From Arenicola marina (Eukaryota; Annelida; Polychaeta; Arenicolidae): 64,000 nt of DNA. The position numbers and the translations under genes are program-made. The DNA is taken from positions 2,294,001 through 2,358,000 of the forward strand of contig OZ025258.1 of assembly GCA_964019135.1 (NCBI GenBank). The letters run 5' to 3'. This document shows positions 1 to 11,267 of the stretch, one piece after another. Position 1 is the stretch's first letter, and each line of letters opens with the position of its first letter. The notes under the pieces were generated by a model, which saw nothing but the letters and a program-made list of their open reading frames with translations, had not been told where the DNA came from and did no database searches.

Positions 1-3000
1 TCTCTGTGGTCACTGTCCCCCACCTCTCTGTGGTCACTGTCCTCCACCTCTCTGTGGTCACTGTCCTCCACCTCTCTGTGGTCACTGTCCTCCACCTCTC
101 TGTGGTCACTGTCCTCCACCTCTCTGTGGTCACTGTCCCCCACCTCTCTGTGGTCACTGTCCCCCACCTCTGTGGTCACTGTCCCCCACCTCTCTGTGGT
201 CACTGTCCTCCACCTCTCTGTGGTCACTGTCCCCCACCTCTCTGTGGTCACTGTCCCCCACCTCTCTGTGGTCACTGTCCTCCACCTCTCTATGGTCACT
301 GTCCCCCACCTCTCTGTAGTCACTGTCCCCCATCTCTCTGTGGTCACTGTCCCCCACCTCTGTGGTCACTGTCCCCCACCTCTCTGTGGTCACTGTCCTC
401 CACCTCTCTGTGGTCACTGTCCCCCACCTCTCTGTGGTCACTGTCCTCCACCTCTCTGTGGTCACTGTCCCCCACCTCTCTGTGGTCACTCTCCTCCACC
501 TCTCTGTGGTCACTGTCCCCCTCCTCTCTGTGGTCACTGTCCTCCACCTCTCTGTGGTCACTGTCCCCCACTTCTCTGTAGTCACTGTCCCCCACCTCTC
601 TGTGGTCACTCTCCTCCACCTCTCTGTGGTCACTGTCCTCCACCACTCTGTGGTCACTGTCCCCCACCTCTCTGTCGTCACTGTCCTCCACCTCTCTGTA
701 GTCACTGTCCCCCACCTCTCTGTGGTCACTGTCTCCAACCTCTATGTGCTCACTGTCCCCCACCTCTCTGTGGTCACTGTCCTCCACCTCTCTGTGGTCA
801 CTGTCCTCCACCTCTCTGTGGTCACTGTCCTCCACCTCTCTGTGGTCACTGTCCCCCTCCTCTCTGTAGTCACTGTCCCCCACCTCTCTGTAGTCACTGT
901 CCTCCACCTCTCTGTGGTCACTGTCCTCCACCTCTCTGTGGTCACTGTCCTCCACCTCTCTGTGGTCACTGTCCTCCACCTCTCTGTGGTCACTGTTCCC
1001 CACCTCTCTGTGGTCACTTTCCCCCACCTCTCTGTGGTCACTGTCCTCCACCTCTCTGTGGTCACTGTCCTCCACCTCTCTGTGGTCACTGTCCCCCACC
1101 TCTATGTGGTCACTGTCCTCCACCTCTCTGTGGTCACTGTCCCCCACCTCTCTGTGGTCACTCTCCTCCACCTCTCTGTGGTCACTGTCCCCCTCCTCTC
1201 TGTGGTCACTGTCCTCCACCTCTCTGTGGTCACTGTCCCCCACTTCTCTGTAGTCACTGTCCCCCACCTCTCTGTGGTCACTCTCCTCCACCTCTCTGTG
1301 GTCACTGTCCTCCACCACTCTGTGGTCACTGTCCCCCACCTCTCTGTCGTCACTGTCCTCCACCTCTCTGTAGTCACTGTCCCCCACCTCTCTGTGGTCA
1401 CTGTCTCCAACCTCTATGTGCTCACTGTCCCCCACCTCTCTGTGGTCACTGTCCTCCACCTCTCTGTGGTCACTGTCCTCCACCTCTCTGTGGTCACTGT
1501 CCTCCACCTCTCTGTGGTCACTGTCCCCCTCCTCTCTGTGGTCACTGTCCCCCACCTCTCTGTAGTCACTGTCCTCCACCTCTCTGTGGTCACTGTCCTC
1601 CACCTCTCTGTGGTCACTGTCCTCCACCTCTCTGTGGTCACTGTCCTCCACCTCTCTGTGGTCACTGTTCCCCACCTCTCTGTGGTCACTTTCCCCCACC
1701 TCTCTGTGGTCACTGTCCTCCACCTCTCTGTGGTCACTGTCCTCCACCTCTCTGTGGTCACTGTCCCCCACCTCTATGTGGTCACTGTCCTCCACCTCTC
1801 TGTGATCACTGTCCTCCACCTCTCTGTGGTCACTGTCCTCCACCTCTCTGTGGTCACTGTCCTCCACCTCTCTGTGGTCACTGTCCCCCACCTCTCTGTG
1901 GTCACTGTCCTCCACCTCTCTGTGGTCACTGTCCCCCACCTCTCTGTAGTCACTGTCCCCCACCTCTCTGTGGTCACTGTCCCCCACCTCTCTGTGGTCA
2001 CTGTCCCCCACCTCTCTGTGGTCACTGTCCTCCACCTCTCTGTGGTCACTGTCCCCCACCTCTCTGTAGTCACTGTCCCCCACCTCTCTGTGGTCACTGT
2101 CCCCCACCTCTCTGTGGTCACTGTCCCCCACCTCTCTGTGGTCACTGTCCTCCACCTCTCTGTGGTCACTGTCCTCCACCTCTCTGTGGTCACTGTCCTC
2201 CACCTGTCTGTGGTCACTGTCCCCCTCCTCTCTGTGGTCACTGTCCCCCACCTCTCTGTAGTCACTGTCCTCCACCTCTCTGTGGTCACTGTCCCCCACC
2301 TCTCTGTAGTCACTGTCCCCCACCTCTCTTTGGTCACTGTCCCCCACCTCTCTGTGGTCACTGTCCCCCACCGCTCTGTGGTCACTGTCCTCCACCTCTC
2401 TGTGGTCACTGTCCTTCACCTCTCTGTGGTCACTGTCCTCCACCTCTCTGTGGTCACTGTCCCCCTCCTCTCTGTGGTCACTGTCCCCCACCTCTCTGTA
2501 GTCACTGTCCTCCACCTCTCTGTGGTCACTGTCCCCCACCTCTCTGTGGTCACTGTCCTCCACCTCTCTGTGGTCACTGTCCTCCACCTCTCTGTGGTCA
2601 CTGTCCTCCACCTCTCTGTGGTCACTGTCCTCCACCTCTCTGTGGTCACTGTCCCCCACCTCTCTGTGGTCACTGTCCTCCACCTCTCTGTGGTCACTGT
2701 CCTCCACCTCTCTGTAGTCACTGTCCCCCACCTCTCTGTGGTCACTGTCCTCCACCTCTCTGTGGTCACTGTCCCCCACCTCTCTGTGGTCACTGTCCTC
2801 CACCTCTCTGTGGTCACTGTCCTCCACCTCTCTGTGGTCACTGTCCTCCACCTCTCTGTGGTCACTGTCCCCCACCTCTCTGTGGTCACTGTCCCCCACC
2901 TCTCTGTGGTCACTGTCCTCCACCTCTCTGTGGTCACTGTCCCCCACCTCTCTGTGGTCACTCTCCTCCACCTCTCTGTGGTCACTGTCCCCCACCTCTC

Positions 3001-6000
3001 TGTGGTCACTGTCCCCCACCTCTCTGTGGTCACTGTCCCCCTCCTCTCTGTGGTCACTGTCCTCCACCTCTCTGTAGTCACTGTCCCCCACCTCTCTGTG
3101 GTCACTGTCCCCCACCTCTCTGTGGTCACTGTCCCCCACCTCTCTGTGGTCACTGTCCTCCACCTCTCTGTGGTCACTGTCCTCCACCTCTCTGTGGTCA
3201 CTGTCCCCCACCTCTCTGTGGTCACTGTCCTCCACCTCTCTGTGGTCACTGTCCCCCACCTCTCTGTAGTCACTGTCCCCCACCTCTCTGTGGTCACTGT
3301 CCCCCACCTCTCTGTGGTCACTGTCCTCCACCTCTCTGTGGTCACTGTCCTTCACCTCTCTGTGGTCACTGCCCTCCACCTCTCTGTGGTCACTGTCCTC
3401 CACCTCTCTGTGGTCACTGTCCCCCACCTCTATGTGGTCACTGTCCTCCACCTCTCTGTGATCACTGTCCTCCACCTCTCTGTGGTCACTGTCCTCCACC
3501 TCTCTGTGGTCACTGTCCTCCACCTCTCTGTGGTCACTGTCCCCCACCTCTCTGTGGTCACTGTCCTCCACCTCTCTGTGGTCACTGTCCCCCACCTCTC
3601 TGTAGTCACTGTCCCCCACCTCTCTGTGGTCACTGTCCCCCACCTCTCTGTGGTCACTGTCCTCCACCTCTCTGTGGTCACTGTCCCCCACCTCTCTGTA
3701 GTCACTGTCCTCCACCTCTCTGTGGTCACTGTCCTCCACCTCTCTGTGATCACTGTCCCCCACCTCTCTGTGGTCACTGTCCTCCACCTCTCTGTGGTCA
3801 CTGTCCTCCACCTCTCTGTGGTCACTGTCCTCCACCTCTCTGTGGTCACTGTCCTCCACCTCTCTGTGGTCACTGTCCCCCACCTCTCTGTAGTCACTGT
3901 CCTCCACCTCTCTGTGGTCACTGTCCTCCACCTCTCTGTGATCACTGTCCCCCACCTCTCTGTGGTCACTGTCCTCCACCTCTCTGTGGTCACTGTCCCC
4001 CACCTCTCTGTGGTCACTCTCCTCCACCTCTCTGTGGTCACTGTCCCCCACCTCTCTGTGGTCACGGTCCCCCACCTCTCTGTGGTCACTGTCCCCCACC
4101 TCTCTGTCGTCACTGTCCTCCACCTCTCTGTAGTCACTGTCCCCCACCTCTCTGTGGTCACTGTCTCCAACCTCTATGTGCTCACTGTCCCCCACCTCTC
4201 TGTGGTCACTGTCCTCCACCTCTCTGTGGTCACTGTCCCCCTCCTCTCTGTGGTCACTGTCCTCCACCTCTCTGTAGTCACTGTCCCCCACCTCTCTGTG
4301 GTCACTGTCCCCCACCTCTCTGTGGTCACTGTCCTCCATCTCTCTGTGGTCACTGTCCTCCACCTCTCTGTGGTCACTGTCCTCCACCTCTCTGTGGTCA
4401 CTGTCCCCCACCTCTCTGTGGTCACTGTCCCCCTCCTCTCTGTGGTCACTGTCCTCCACCTCTCTGTGGTTACTGTCCCCCACCTCTCTGTAGTCACTGT
4501 CCTCCACCTCTCTGTGGTTACTGTCCTCCACCTCTCTGTGGTCACTGTCCCCCACCTCTCTGTGGTCACTGTCCCCCACCTCTCTGTGGCCACTGTCCCC
4601 CACCTATCTGTGGTCACTGTCCTCCACATCTCTGTGGTTACTGTCCCCCACCTCTCTGTGGTCACTGTCCTCCACCTCTCTGTAGTCACTGTCGCCCACC
4701 TCTCTGTGGTCACTGTCCTCCACCTCTCTGTGGTCACTGTCCCCCACCTCTCTGTGGTCACTGTCCTCCACCTCTCTGTGGTCACTGTCCTCCGCCTCTC
4801 TGTGGTCACTGTCCTCCACCTCTCTGTGGTCACTGTCCTCCGCCTCTCTGTGGTCACTGTCCCCCACCTCTCTGTGGTCACTGTCCTCCACCTCTCTGTG
4901 GTCACTGTCCCCCACCTCTCTGTGGTCACTGTCCTCCACCTCTCTGTGGTCACTGTCCTCCGCCTCTCTGTGGTCACTGTCCCCCACCTCTCTGTGGTCA
5001 CTGTCCTCCACCTCTCTGTAGTCACTGTCGCCCACCTCTCTGTGGTCACTGTCCTCCACCTCTCTGTGGTCACTGTCCCCCACCTCTCTGTGGTCACTGT
5101 CCCCCACCTCTCTGTGGTCACTGTCCCCCACCTCTCTGTGGCCACTGTCCTCCACCTCTCTGTGGTCACTGTCCCCCACCTCTCTGTGATCACTGTCCTC
5201 CACCTCTCTGTAGTCACTGTCCTCCACCTGTCTGTGGTCACTGTCCTCCATCTCTCTGTGGTCACTGTCCTCCACCTCTCTGTGGTCACTGTCCCCCACC
5301 TCTCTGTGGTCACTGTCCCCCACCTCTCTGTAGTCACTGTCCCCCACCTCTCTGTGGTCACTGTCCCCCACCTCTCTGTGGTCACTGTCCCCCACTTATC
5401 TGTGGTCACTGTCCTCCACCTCTCTGTGGTTACTGTCCTCCACCTCTCTGTGGTCACTGTCCCCCACCTCTCTGTGGTCACTGTCCTTCTCTGTGGTCAC
5501 TGTCCCCCTCCTCTCTGTGGTCACTGTCCCCCTCCTCTCTGTGGTCACTGTCCCCCACCTCTCTGTGGTCACTGTCCCCCACCTCTCTGTAGTCACTGTC
5601 CCCCACCTCTCTGTGGTCACTGTCCTCCACCTCTCTGTGGTCACTGTCCTCCACCTCTCTGTAGTCACTGTCCCCCACCTCTCTGTGGTCACTGTCCCCC
5701 ACCTCTCTGTGGTCACTCTCCTCCACATCTCTGTGGTCACTGTCCCCCACCTCTCTGTGGTCACTGTCCCCCACCTCTCTGTGGTCAATGTCCCCCTCCT
5801 CTCTGTGGTCACTGTCCTCCACCTCTCTGTAGTCACTGTCCCCCACCTCTCTGTGGTCACTGTCCCCCACCTCTCTGTGGTCACTGTCCCCCACCTCTCT
5901 GTGGTCACTGTCCTCCACCTCTCTGTGGTCACTGTCCTCCACCTCTCTGTGGTCACTGTCCCCCACCTCTCTGTGGTCACTGTCCTCCACCTCTTTGTGG

Positions 6001-9000
6001 TCACTGTCTTCCACCTCTCTGTGGTCACTGTCCCCCACCTCTATGTGGTCACTGTCCTCCACCTCTCTGTGATCACTGTCCTCCACCTCTCTGTGGTCAC
6101 TGTCCTCCACCTCTCTGTGGTCACTGTCCTCCACCTCTCTGTGGTCACTGTCCCCCACCTCTCTGTGGTCACTGTCCTCCACCTCTCTGTGGTCACTGCC
6201 CCCCACCTCTCTGTAGTCACTGTCCCCCACCTCTATGTGGTCACTGTCCTCCACCTCTCTGTGATCACTGTCCTCCACCTCTCTGTGGTCACTGTCCTCC
6301 ACCTCTCTGTGGTCACTGTCCTCCACCTCTCTGTGGTCACTGTCCCCCACCTCTCTGTGGTCACTGTCCTCCACCTCTCTGTGGTCACTGTCCCCCACCT
6401 CTCTGTAGTCACTGTCCCCCACCTCTCTGTGGTCACTGTCCCCCACCTCTCTGTGGTCACTGTCCCCCACCTCTCTGTGGTCACTGTCCTCCACCTCTCT
6501 GTGGTCACTGTCCTCCACCTCTCTGTGGTCACTGTCCTCCACCTGTCTGTGGTCACTGTCCCCCTCCTCTCTGTGGTCACTATCCCCCACCTCTCTGTAG
6601 TCACTGTCCTCCACCTCTCTGTGGTCACTGTCCTCCACCTCTCTGTGATCACTGTCCCCCACCTCTCTGTGGTCACTCTCCCCCACCTCTCTGTGGTCAC
6701 GGTCCCCCACCTCTCTGTGGTCACTGTCCCCCTCCTCTCTGTGGTCACTGTCCTCCACCTCTCTGTAGTCACTGTCCCCCACCTCTCTGTGGTCACTGTC
6801 CCCCACCTCTCTGTGGTCACTGTCCTCCACCTCTCTGTGGTCACTGTCCCCCACCTCTCTGTGGTCACTGTCCTCCACCTCTCTGTGGTCACTGTCCCCC
6901 ACCTCTCTGTAGTCACTGTCCCCCACCTCTCTGTGGTCACTGTCCCCCACCTCTCTGTGGTCACTGTCCTCCACCTCTCTGTGGTCACTGTCCTCCACCT
7001 CTCTGTGGTCACTGTCCCCCACCTCTCTGTGGTCACTGTCCTCCACCTCTCTGTGGTCACTGTCCCCCACCTCTCTGTAGTCACTGTCCCCCACCTCTCT
7101 GTGGTCACTGTCCCCCACCTCTCTGTGGTCACTGTCCCCCACCTCTCTGTGGTCACTGTCCTCCACCTCTCTGGTCACTGTCCTCCACCTCTCTGTGGTC
7201 ACTGTCTTCCACCTGTCTGTGGTCACTGTCCCCCTCCTCTCTGTGGTCACTGTCCCCCACCTCTCTGTAGTCACTGTCCTCCACCTCTCTGTGGTCACTG
7301 TCCTCCACCTCTCTGTGGTCACTGTCCTCCACCTCTCTGTGGTCACTGTCCCCCACCTCTCTGTGGTCACTGTCCTCCACCTCTCTGTGGTCACTGTCCT
7401 CCACCTCTCTGTGGTCACTGTCCTCCACCTCTCTGTGGTCACTGTCCCCCACCTCTCTGTGGTCACTGTCCCCCACCTCTCTGTGGTCACTGTCCTCCAC
7501 CTCTCTGTGGTCACTGTCCCCCACCTCTCTGTGGTCACTCTCCTCCACCTCTCTGTGGTCACTGTCCCCCACCTCTCTGTGGTCACTGTCCCCCACCTCT
7601 CTGTGGTCACTGTCCCCCTCCTCTCTGTGGTCACTGTCCTCCACCTCTCTGTAGTCACTGTCCCCCACCTCTCTGTGGTCACTGTCCCCCACCTCTCTGT
7701 GGTCACTGTCCCCCACCTCTCTGTGGTCACTGTCCTCCACCTCTCTGTGGTCACTGTCCTCCACCTCTCTGTGGTCACTGTCCCCCACCTCTCTGTGGTC
7801 ACTGTCCTCCACCTCTCTGTGGTCACTGTCCCCCACCTCTCTGTAGTCACTGTCCCCCACCTCTCTGTGGTCACTGTCCCCCACCTCTCTGTGGTCACTG
7901 TCCTCCACCTCTCTGTGGTCACTGTCCTTCACCTCTCTGTGGTCACTGTCCCCCACCTCTCTGTGGTCACTGTCCCCCACCTCTCTGTGGTTACTGTCCC
8001 CCACCTCTCTGTAGTCACTGTCCCCCACCTCTGTGTGGTTACTGTCCTCCACCTCTCTGTGGTCACTGTCCCCCACCTCTCTGTGGTCACTGTCCCCCAC
8101 TTCTCTGTGGTCACTGTCCCCCACCTATCTGTGGTCACTGTCCTCCACCTCTCTGTGGTTACTGTCCCCCACCTCTCTGTGGTCACTGTCCTCCACCTCT
8201 CTGTAGTCACTGTCGCCCACCTCTCTGTGGTCACTGTCCCCCACCTCTCTGTGGTCACTGTCCCCCACCTCTCTGTAGTCACTGTCCTCCACCTCTCTGT
8301 GGTCACTGTCCCCCACCTCTCTGTGGTCACTGTCCCCCACCTCTCTGTGGTCACTGTCCTCCACCTCTCTGTGGTCACTGTCCCCCACCTCTCTGTGGTC
8401 ACTGTCCTCCACCTCTCTGTGGTTACTGTCCTCCACCTCTCTGTAGTCACTGTCCCCCACCTCTCTTTGGTCACTGTCCCCCACCTCTCTGTGGTCACTG
8501 TCCCCCACCTCTCTGTGGTCACTGTCCTCCACCTCTCTGTGGTCACTGTCCTCCACCTCTCTGTGATCACTGTCCTCCACCTCTCTGTGGTCACTGTCCT
8601 CCACCTCTCTGTGGTCACTGTCCCCCACCTCTCTGTGGTCACTGTCCTCCACCTCTCTGTGGTCACTGTCCCCCACCTCTCTGTGGTCACTGTCCCCCAC
8701 CTCTCTGTGGTCACTGTCCTCCACCTCTCTGTGGTCACTGTCCCCCACCTCTCTGTGGTCACTGTCCTCCACCTCTCTGTGGTCACTGTCCTCCACCTCT
8801 CTGTGGTCACTGTCCTCCACCTCTCTGTGGTCACTGTCCCCCACCTCTCTGTGGTCACTGTCCCCCACCTCTCTGTGGTCACTGTCCTCCACCTTTCTGT
8901 GATCACTGTCCTCCACCTGTCTGTGGTCACTGTCCTCCACCTCTCTGTGGTCACTGTCCTCCACCTCTCTGTGGTCACTGTCCCCCACCTCTCTGTGGTC

Positions 9001-9980
9001 ACTGTCCCCCACCTCTCTGTGGTCACTGTCCCCCACCTCTCTGTGGTCACTGTCCCCCACTTATCTGTGGTCACTGTCCTCCACCTCTCTGTGGTCACTG
9101 TCGCCCACGTCTCTGTGGTCACTGTCCTCCACCTCTCTGTGGTCACTGTCCCCCACCTCTCTGTGGTCACTGTCCTCCACCTCTCTGTGATCACTGTCCT
9201 CCACCTGTCTGTGGTCACTGTCCTCCACCTCTCTGTGGTCACTGTCCTCCACCTCTCTGTGGTCACTGTCCCCCACCTCTCTGTGGTCACTGTCCTCCAC
9301 CTCTCTGTGGTCACTGTCCCCCTCCTCTCTGTGGTCACTGTCCCCCACCTCTCTGTGGTCACTGTCCCCCACCTCTCTGTGGTCACTGTCCCCCACCTCT
9401 CTGTGGTCACTGTCCTCCACCTCTCTGTGGTCACTGTCCCCCACCTCTCTGTGGTCACTGTCCCCCACCTCTCTGTGGTCACTGTCCCCCACCTCTCTGT
9501 GGTCACTGTCCCCCACCTCTCTGTGATCACTGTCCTCCACCTCTCTGTGGTCACTGTCCCCCACCTCTCTGTGGTCACTGTCCTCCACCTCTCTGTGGTC
9601 ACTGTCCCCCACCTCTCTGTGGTCACTGTCCCCCACCTCTCTGTGGTCACTGTCCCCCACTTATCTGTGGTCACTGTCCTCCACCTCTCTGTGGTTACTG
9701 TCCTCCACCTCTCTGTAGTCACTGTCCTCCACCTCTCTGTGGTCACTGTCCCCCACCTCTCTGTGGTCACTGTCCCCCACCTCTCTGTGGTCACTGTCCC
9801 CCACCTCTCTGTGGTCACTGTCCCCCACCTCTCTGTGGTCACTGTCCCCCACCTCTCTGTGGTCACTGTCCCCCGCCTCTCTGTAGTCACTGTCCTCCAC
9901 CTCTCTGTGGACACTGTCCCCCACCTCTCTGTAGACACTGTCCCCCACCTCTCTGTGGACACTGTCCTCCACCTCTCTGT
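1..9980. repeat. 24-bp minisatellite array in an SLX1 intron
   Basis: About 415 tandem copies of a 24-bp unit, core TCTCTGTGGTCACTGTCC followed by a CCCACC or TCCACC end. The plus strand is C/T-rich. Because 24 is a multiple of 3 and the unit lacks stops in most frames, it gives very long spurious open frames on both strands (8-residue repeats such as CGHCPPPL or VVTVPHLS); none should be annotated as protein. Common variants are GTAG for GTGG, CCCCTCC for CCCCACC, and GATCAC. The right end stops about 5 bases before the AG of a 3' splice site of SLX1 (exon from 9986), so the array is intronic. It continues off the left edge of the window. Higher-order duplication is visible (see the 672-bp entry). 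Confidence 0.97.
480..1800. repeat. 672-bp higher-order repeat within the 24-bp array
   Basis: A block of 28 units is duplicated in tandem. The rare variant GTCTCCAACCTCTATGTGCT occurs at 731 and again at 1403, 672 bp apart, and the run of variants around it (CACTCTCC, CACTTCTCTGTAG, CCACCACTCTG, CTGTCGTC) recurs in the same order. A third, shorter relic with the same GTCTCCAACC marker lies at 4163, exactly 115 units from the second. This shows block-wise unequal exchange or replication slippage, not only single-unit change. Confidence 0.85.
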
Positions 9981-9985
9981 TTTAG

Positions 9986-10342
9986 TTTGAGTGGGCGTGG
10001 CAGAATCCGAAGAAGTCTTGCCGTCTGAAGCACCTGCCTGGAAAGCGAGTCTCCGAGAGTCGTTTCCAGTACCGCCTGAGGATTATGTCCCGGATGCTGA
10101 ACACCGGACCATGGAACCGGCTGCCCTTGACCGTGCGCTGGCTGATCCAGGATTACCAGCAGGACTTCGATCCAGACAGCCTGCCCCCAGCGCACATGCC
10201 GCTGGCGTTTGGACCGGTGGTCAGCACGAGGGTGGCCAGGACACGTGAGGGGCAGCGGCCCCCCCACACAGACCCCCCCGCGCTCCTGACGCCCCCTGGC
10301 TTCTCAAAGTGTCGCTGCGACGTGTGCAAACAGAAGTTTAAG
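9986..10342 (+). CDS. SLX1: SLX1 exon: end of GIY-YIG domain, linker and start of RING
   Basis: The acceptor is TCTCTGTTTTAG, ending at 9985; its polypyrimidine tract is the last minisatellite unit. The donor is AAG|GTAACT at 10342/10343. The exon is 357 nt, phase 0 at both ends, 119 residues. Residue 2 of the exon is the conserved Glu of FEWAW. The first RING cysteines (CRCDVC) are near the end. The overlapping frame ending at 10028 is array read-through. Confidence 0.92.
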
Positions 10343-11267
10343 GTAACTTTTACCACAGTGCTGCGGAAAGACAGAAAGTTGGTTGGTCTTGACTGCAGTC
10401 AATCAGATGGCAATCGGCAATCGTAGGCCATAATAAGCATGCAGGGCATAGATGGGGGGAAGAGGTATGCAGTCTGACATAGATTAGGGCTAGGGCGCTC
10501 CCTGTCGGTGGGTTCGGTAAACAACATGTGCACACGGTTGTGACGTTGCGCCAAAGGCACAAGTTTTGACTCTTGTGGGGGGACAATTTTTGAAGTATGA
10601 TTGTTTTGGGTCAATGGTGCGTTAGTAGGTTGGTAGGTTTGTGTTCTTATGCGCAAAATCGACATTCTAAATTAGCGAAACACCTCGAAATGTAACTGTA
10701 ACGCTATAACATCAAGACATACATGTGCTATTAATGTGAATGTGGTGGCTGTGGCGGCAGGGTGTGGAGGACACGCTGCGCTGTCTGGTGGGTGGCTGCC
10801 CCATGGAGGCACACACCCTGTGCACAGCCCGGATGTACCTGGCTGGCACCCCAGGCCAGCTACTGCCGGTACAGGGAAGATGTCCCCTCTGCCGCACAGA
10901 CATCCTCTGGGGAGACCTCATCCGCTTCAAATGTGGCTGTTACCAAAACCGACAAGAGGTAAGTGGGAAAACACGTGTTCATTATCTATGCGTTATCCAG
11001 TTGTTTGGCCAGCGAGTGTCAGGTACCACCTGACACTGACAGCACTTTACTTGTCTCTCGTGCTCTTCGACAGTTCGCAGTAGTTTACGGTGCAACGGGA
11101 TGAAGTTTACCCCACAACAGTATTGTAACTATATAACATCAGTAGGTACGTGTAAAAAGATTTATTTCATTAATGTATTTTGTTCCTGATAGGACAGCGA
11201 CACTGATCGTGATGATCACTGGTCCTCACAGCTACAGAGAGGGCGGGCCTCACCGCCGCACTCCTGA
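9986..11267 (+). CDS. SLX1: SLX1 structure-specific endonuclease subunit, 3' three exons (partial gene)
   Basis: Three exons, 9986-10342, 10761-10958 and 11193-11267, join in phase 0 and encode 209 residues to a TGA at 11265-11267. SLX1 is the catalytic GIY-YIG subunit of the SLX1-SLX4 nuclease, which cuts branched DNA and Holliday junctions in the nucleus. The first exon opens with FEWAWQ, the block holding the family's catalytic glutamate, and continues with MLNTGPWNRLPLTVRW and MPLAFGP, close to vertebrate SLX1. Next comes the C-terminal zinc RING (CRCDVC, then LRCLVGGCPMEAHTLC, then GRCPLCRTDILWGDLI). The last exon gives an acidic tail with DDHW, matching the HW near the vertebrate C-terminus. 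The N-terminal exons with the GIY-YIG motif lie left of the window, beyond the 24-bp array. Identification rests on recalled family sequence; I am confident of it. Confidence 0.93.
10343..10760 (+). other. SLX1 intron with a dispersed-repeat fragment
   Basis: A GT-AG intron between the two RING-coding exons. It carries no tandem array. Bases 10640-10691 are roughly 80% similar by eye to 32210-32264 (shared TTGTGTTCTTA, then CGCAAAATCGACATTC), so part of it is a dispersed repeat copy. Confidence 0.7.
10761..10958 (+). CDS. SLX1: SLX1 exon: RING zinc-finger core
   Basis: The acceptor is GTGGCGGCAG at 10760 and the donor GAG|GTAAGT at 10958/10959. The exon is 198 nt, phase 0, 66 residues. It contains the zinc ligands of LRCLVGGCPMEAHTLC and GRCPLC, then ILWGDLI, a block strongly conserved at the end of the SLX1 RING. 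In SLX1 this domain contacts the C-terminal region of SLX4. Confidence 0.93.
11193..11267 (+). CDS. SLX1: SLX1 terminal coding exon, stop inside a minisatellite unit
   Basis: The acceptor is TGTTCCTGATAG, ending at 11192. The 25 codons include an acidic stretch DSDTDRDDHW followed by [14 protein letters not shown] and TGA. The last 14 codons plus the stop are the first copy of the 24/37-bp repeat that fills the following 2 kb. The native tail past DDHW has therefore been replaced by, or has itself seeded, the array. Confidence 0.85.
   Translation, partial: DSDTDRDDHWSSQLQRGRASPPHS

Noticed and set aside
1-9980. Possible CRISPR array because of regular short repeats
   Set aside because: Head-to-tail units with no unique spacers, in a spliced eukaryotic gene.
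172-10028. Very long open frames (up to 2302 aa) of CGHCPPPL, VVTVPHLS and HREVEDSD repeats on both strands
   Set aside because: The unit is 24 bp without stops in most frames, several frames and both strands are open at once, and the array is intronic to SLX1. Not proteins.
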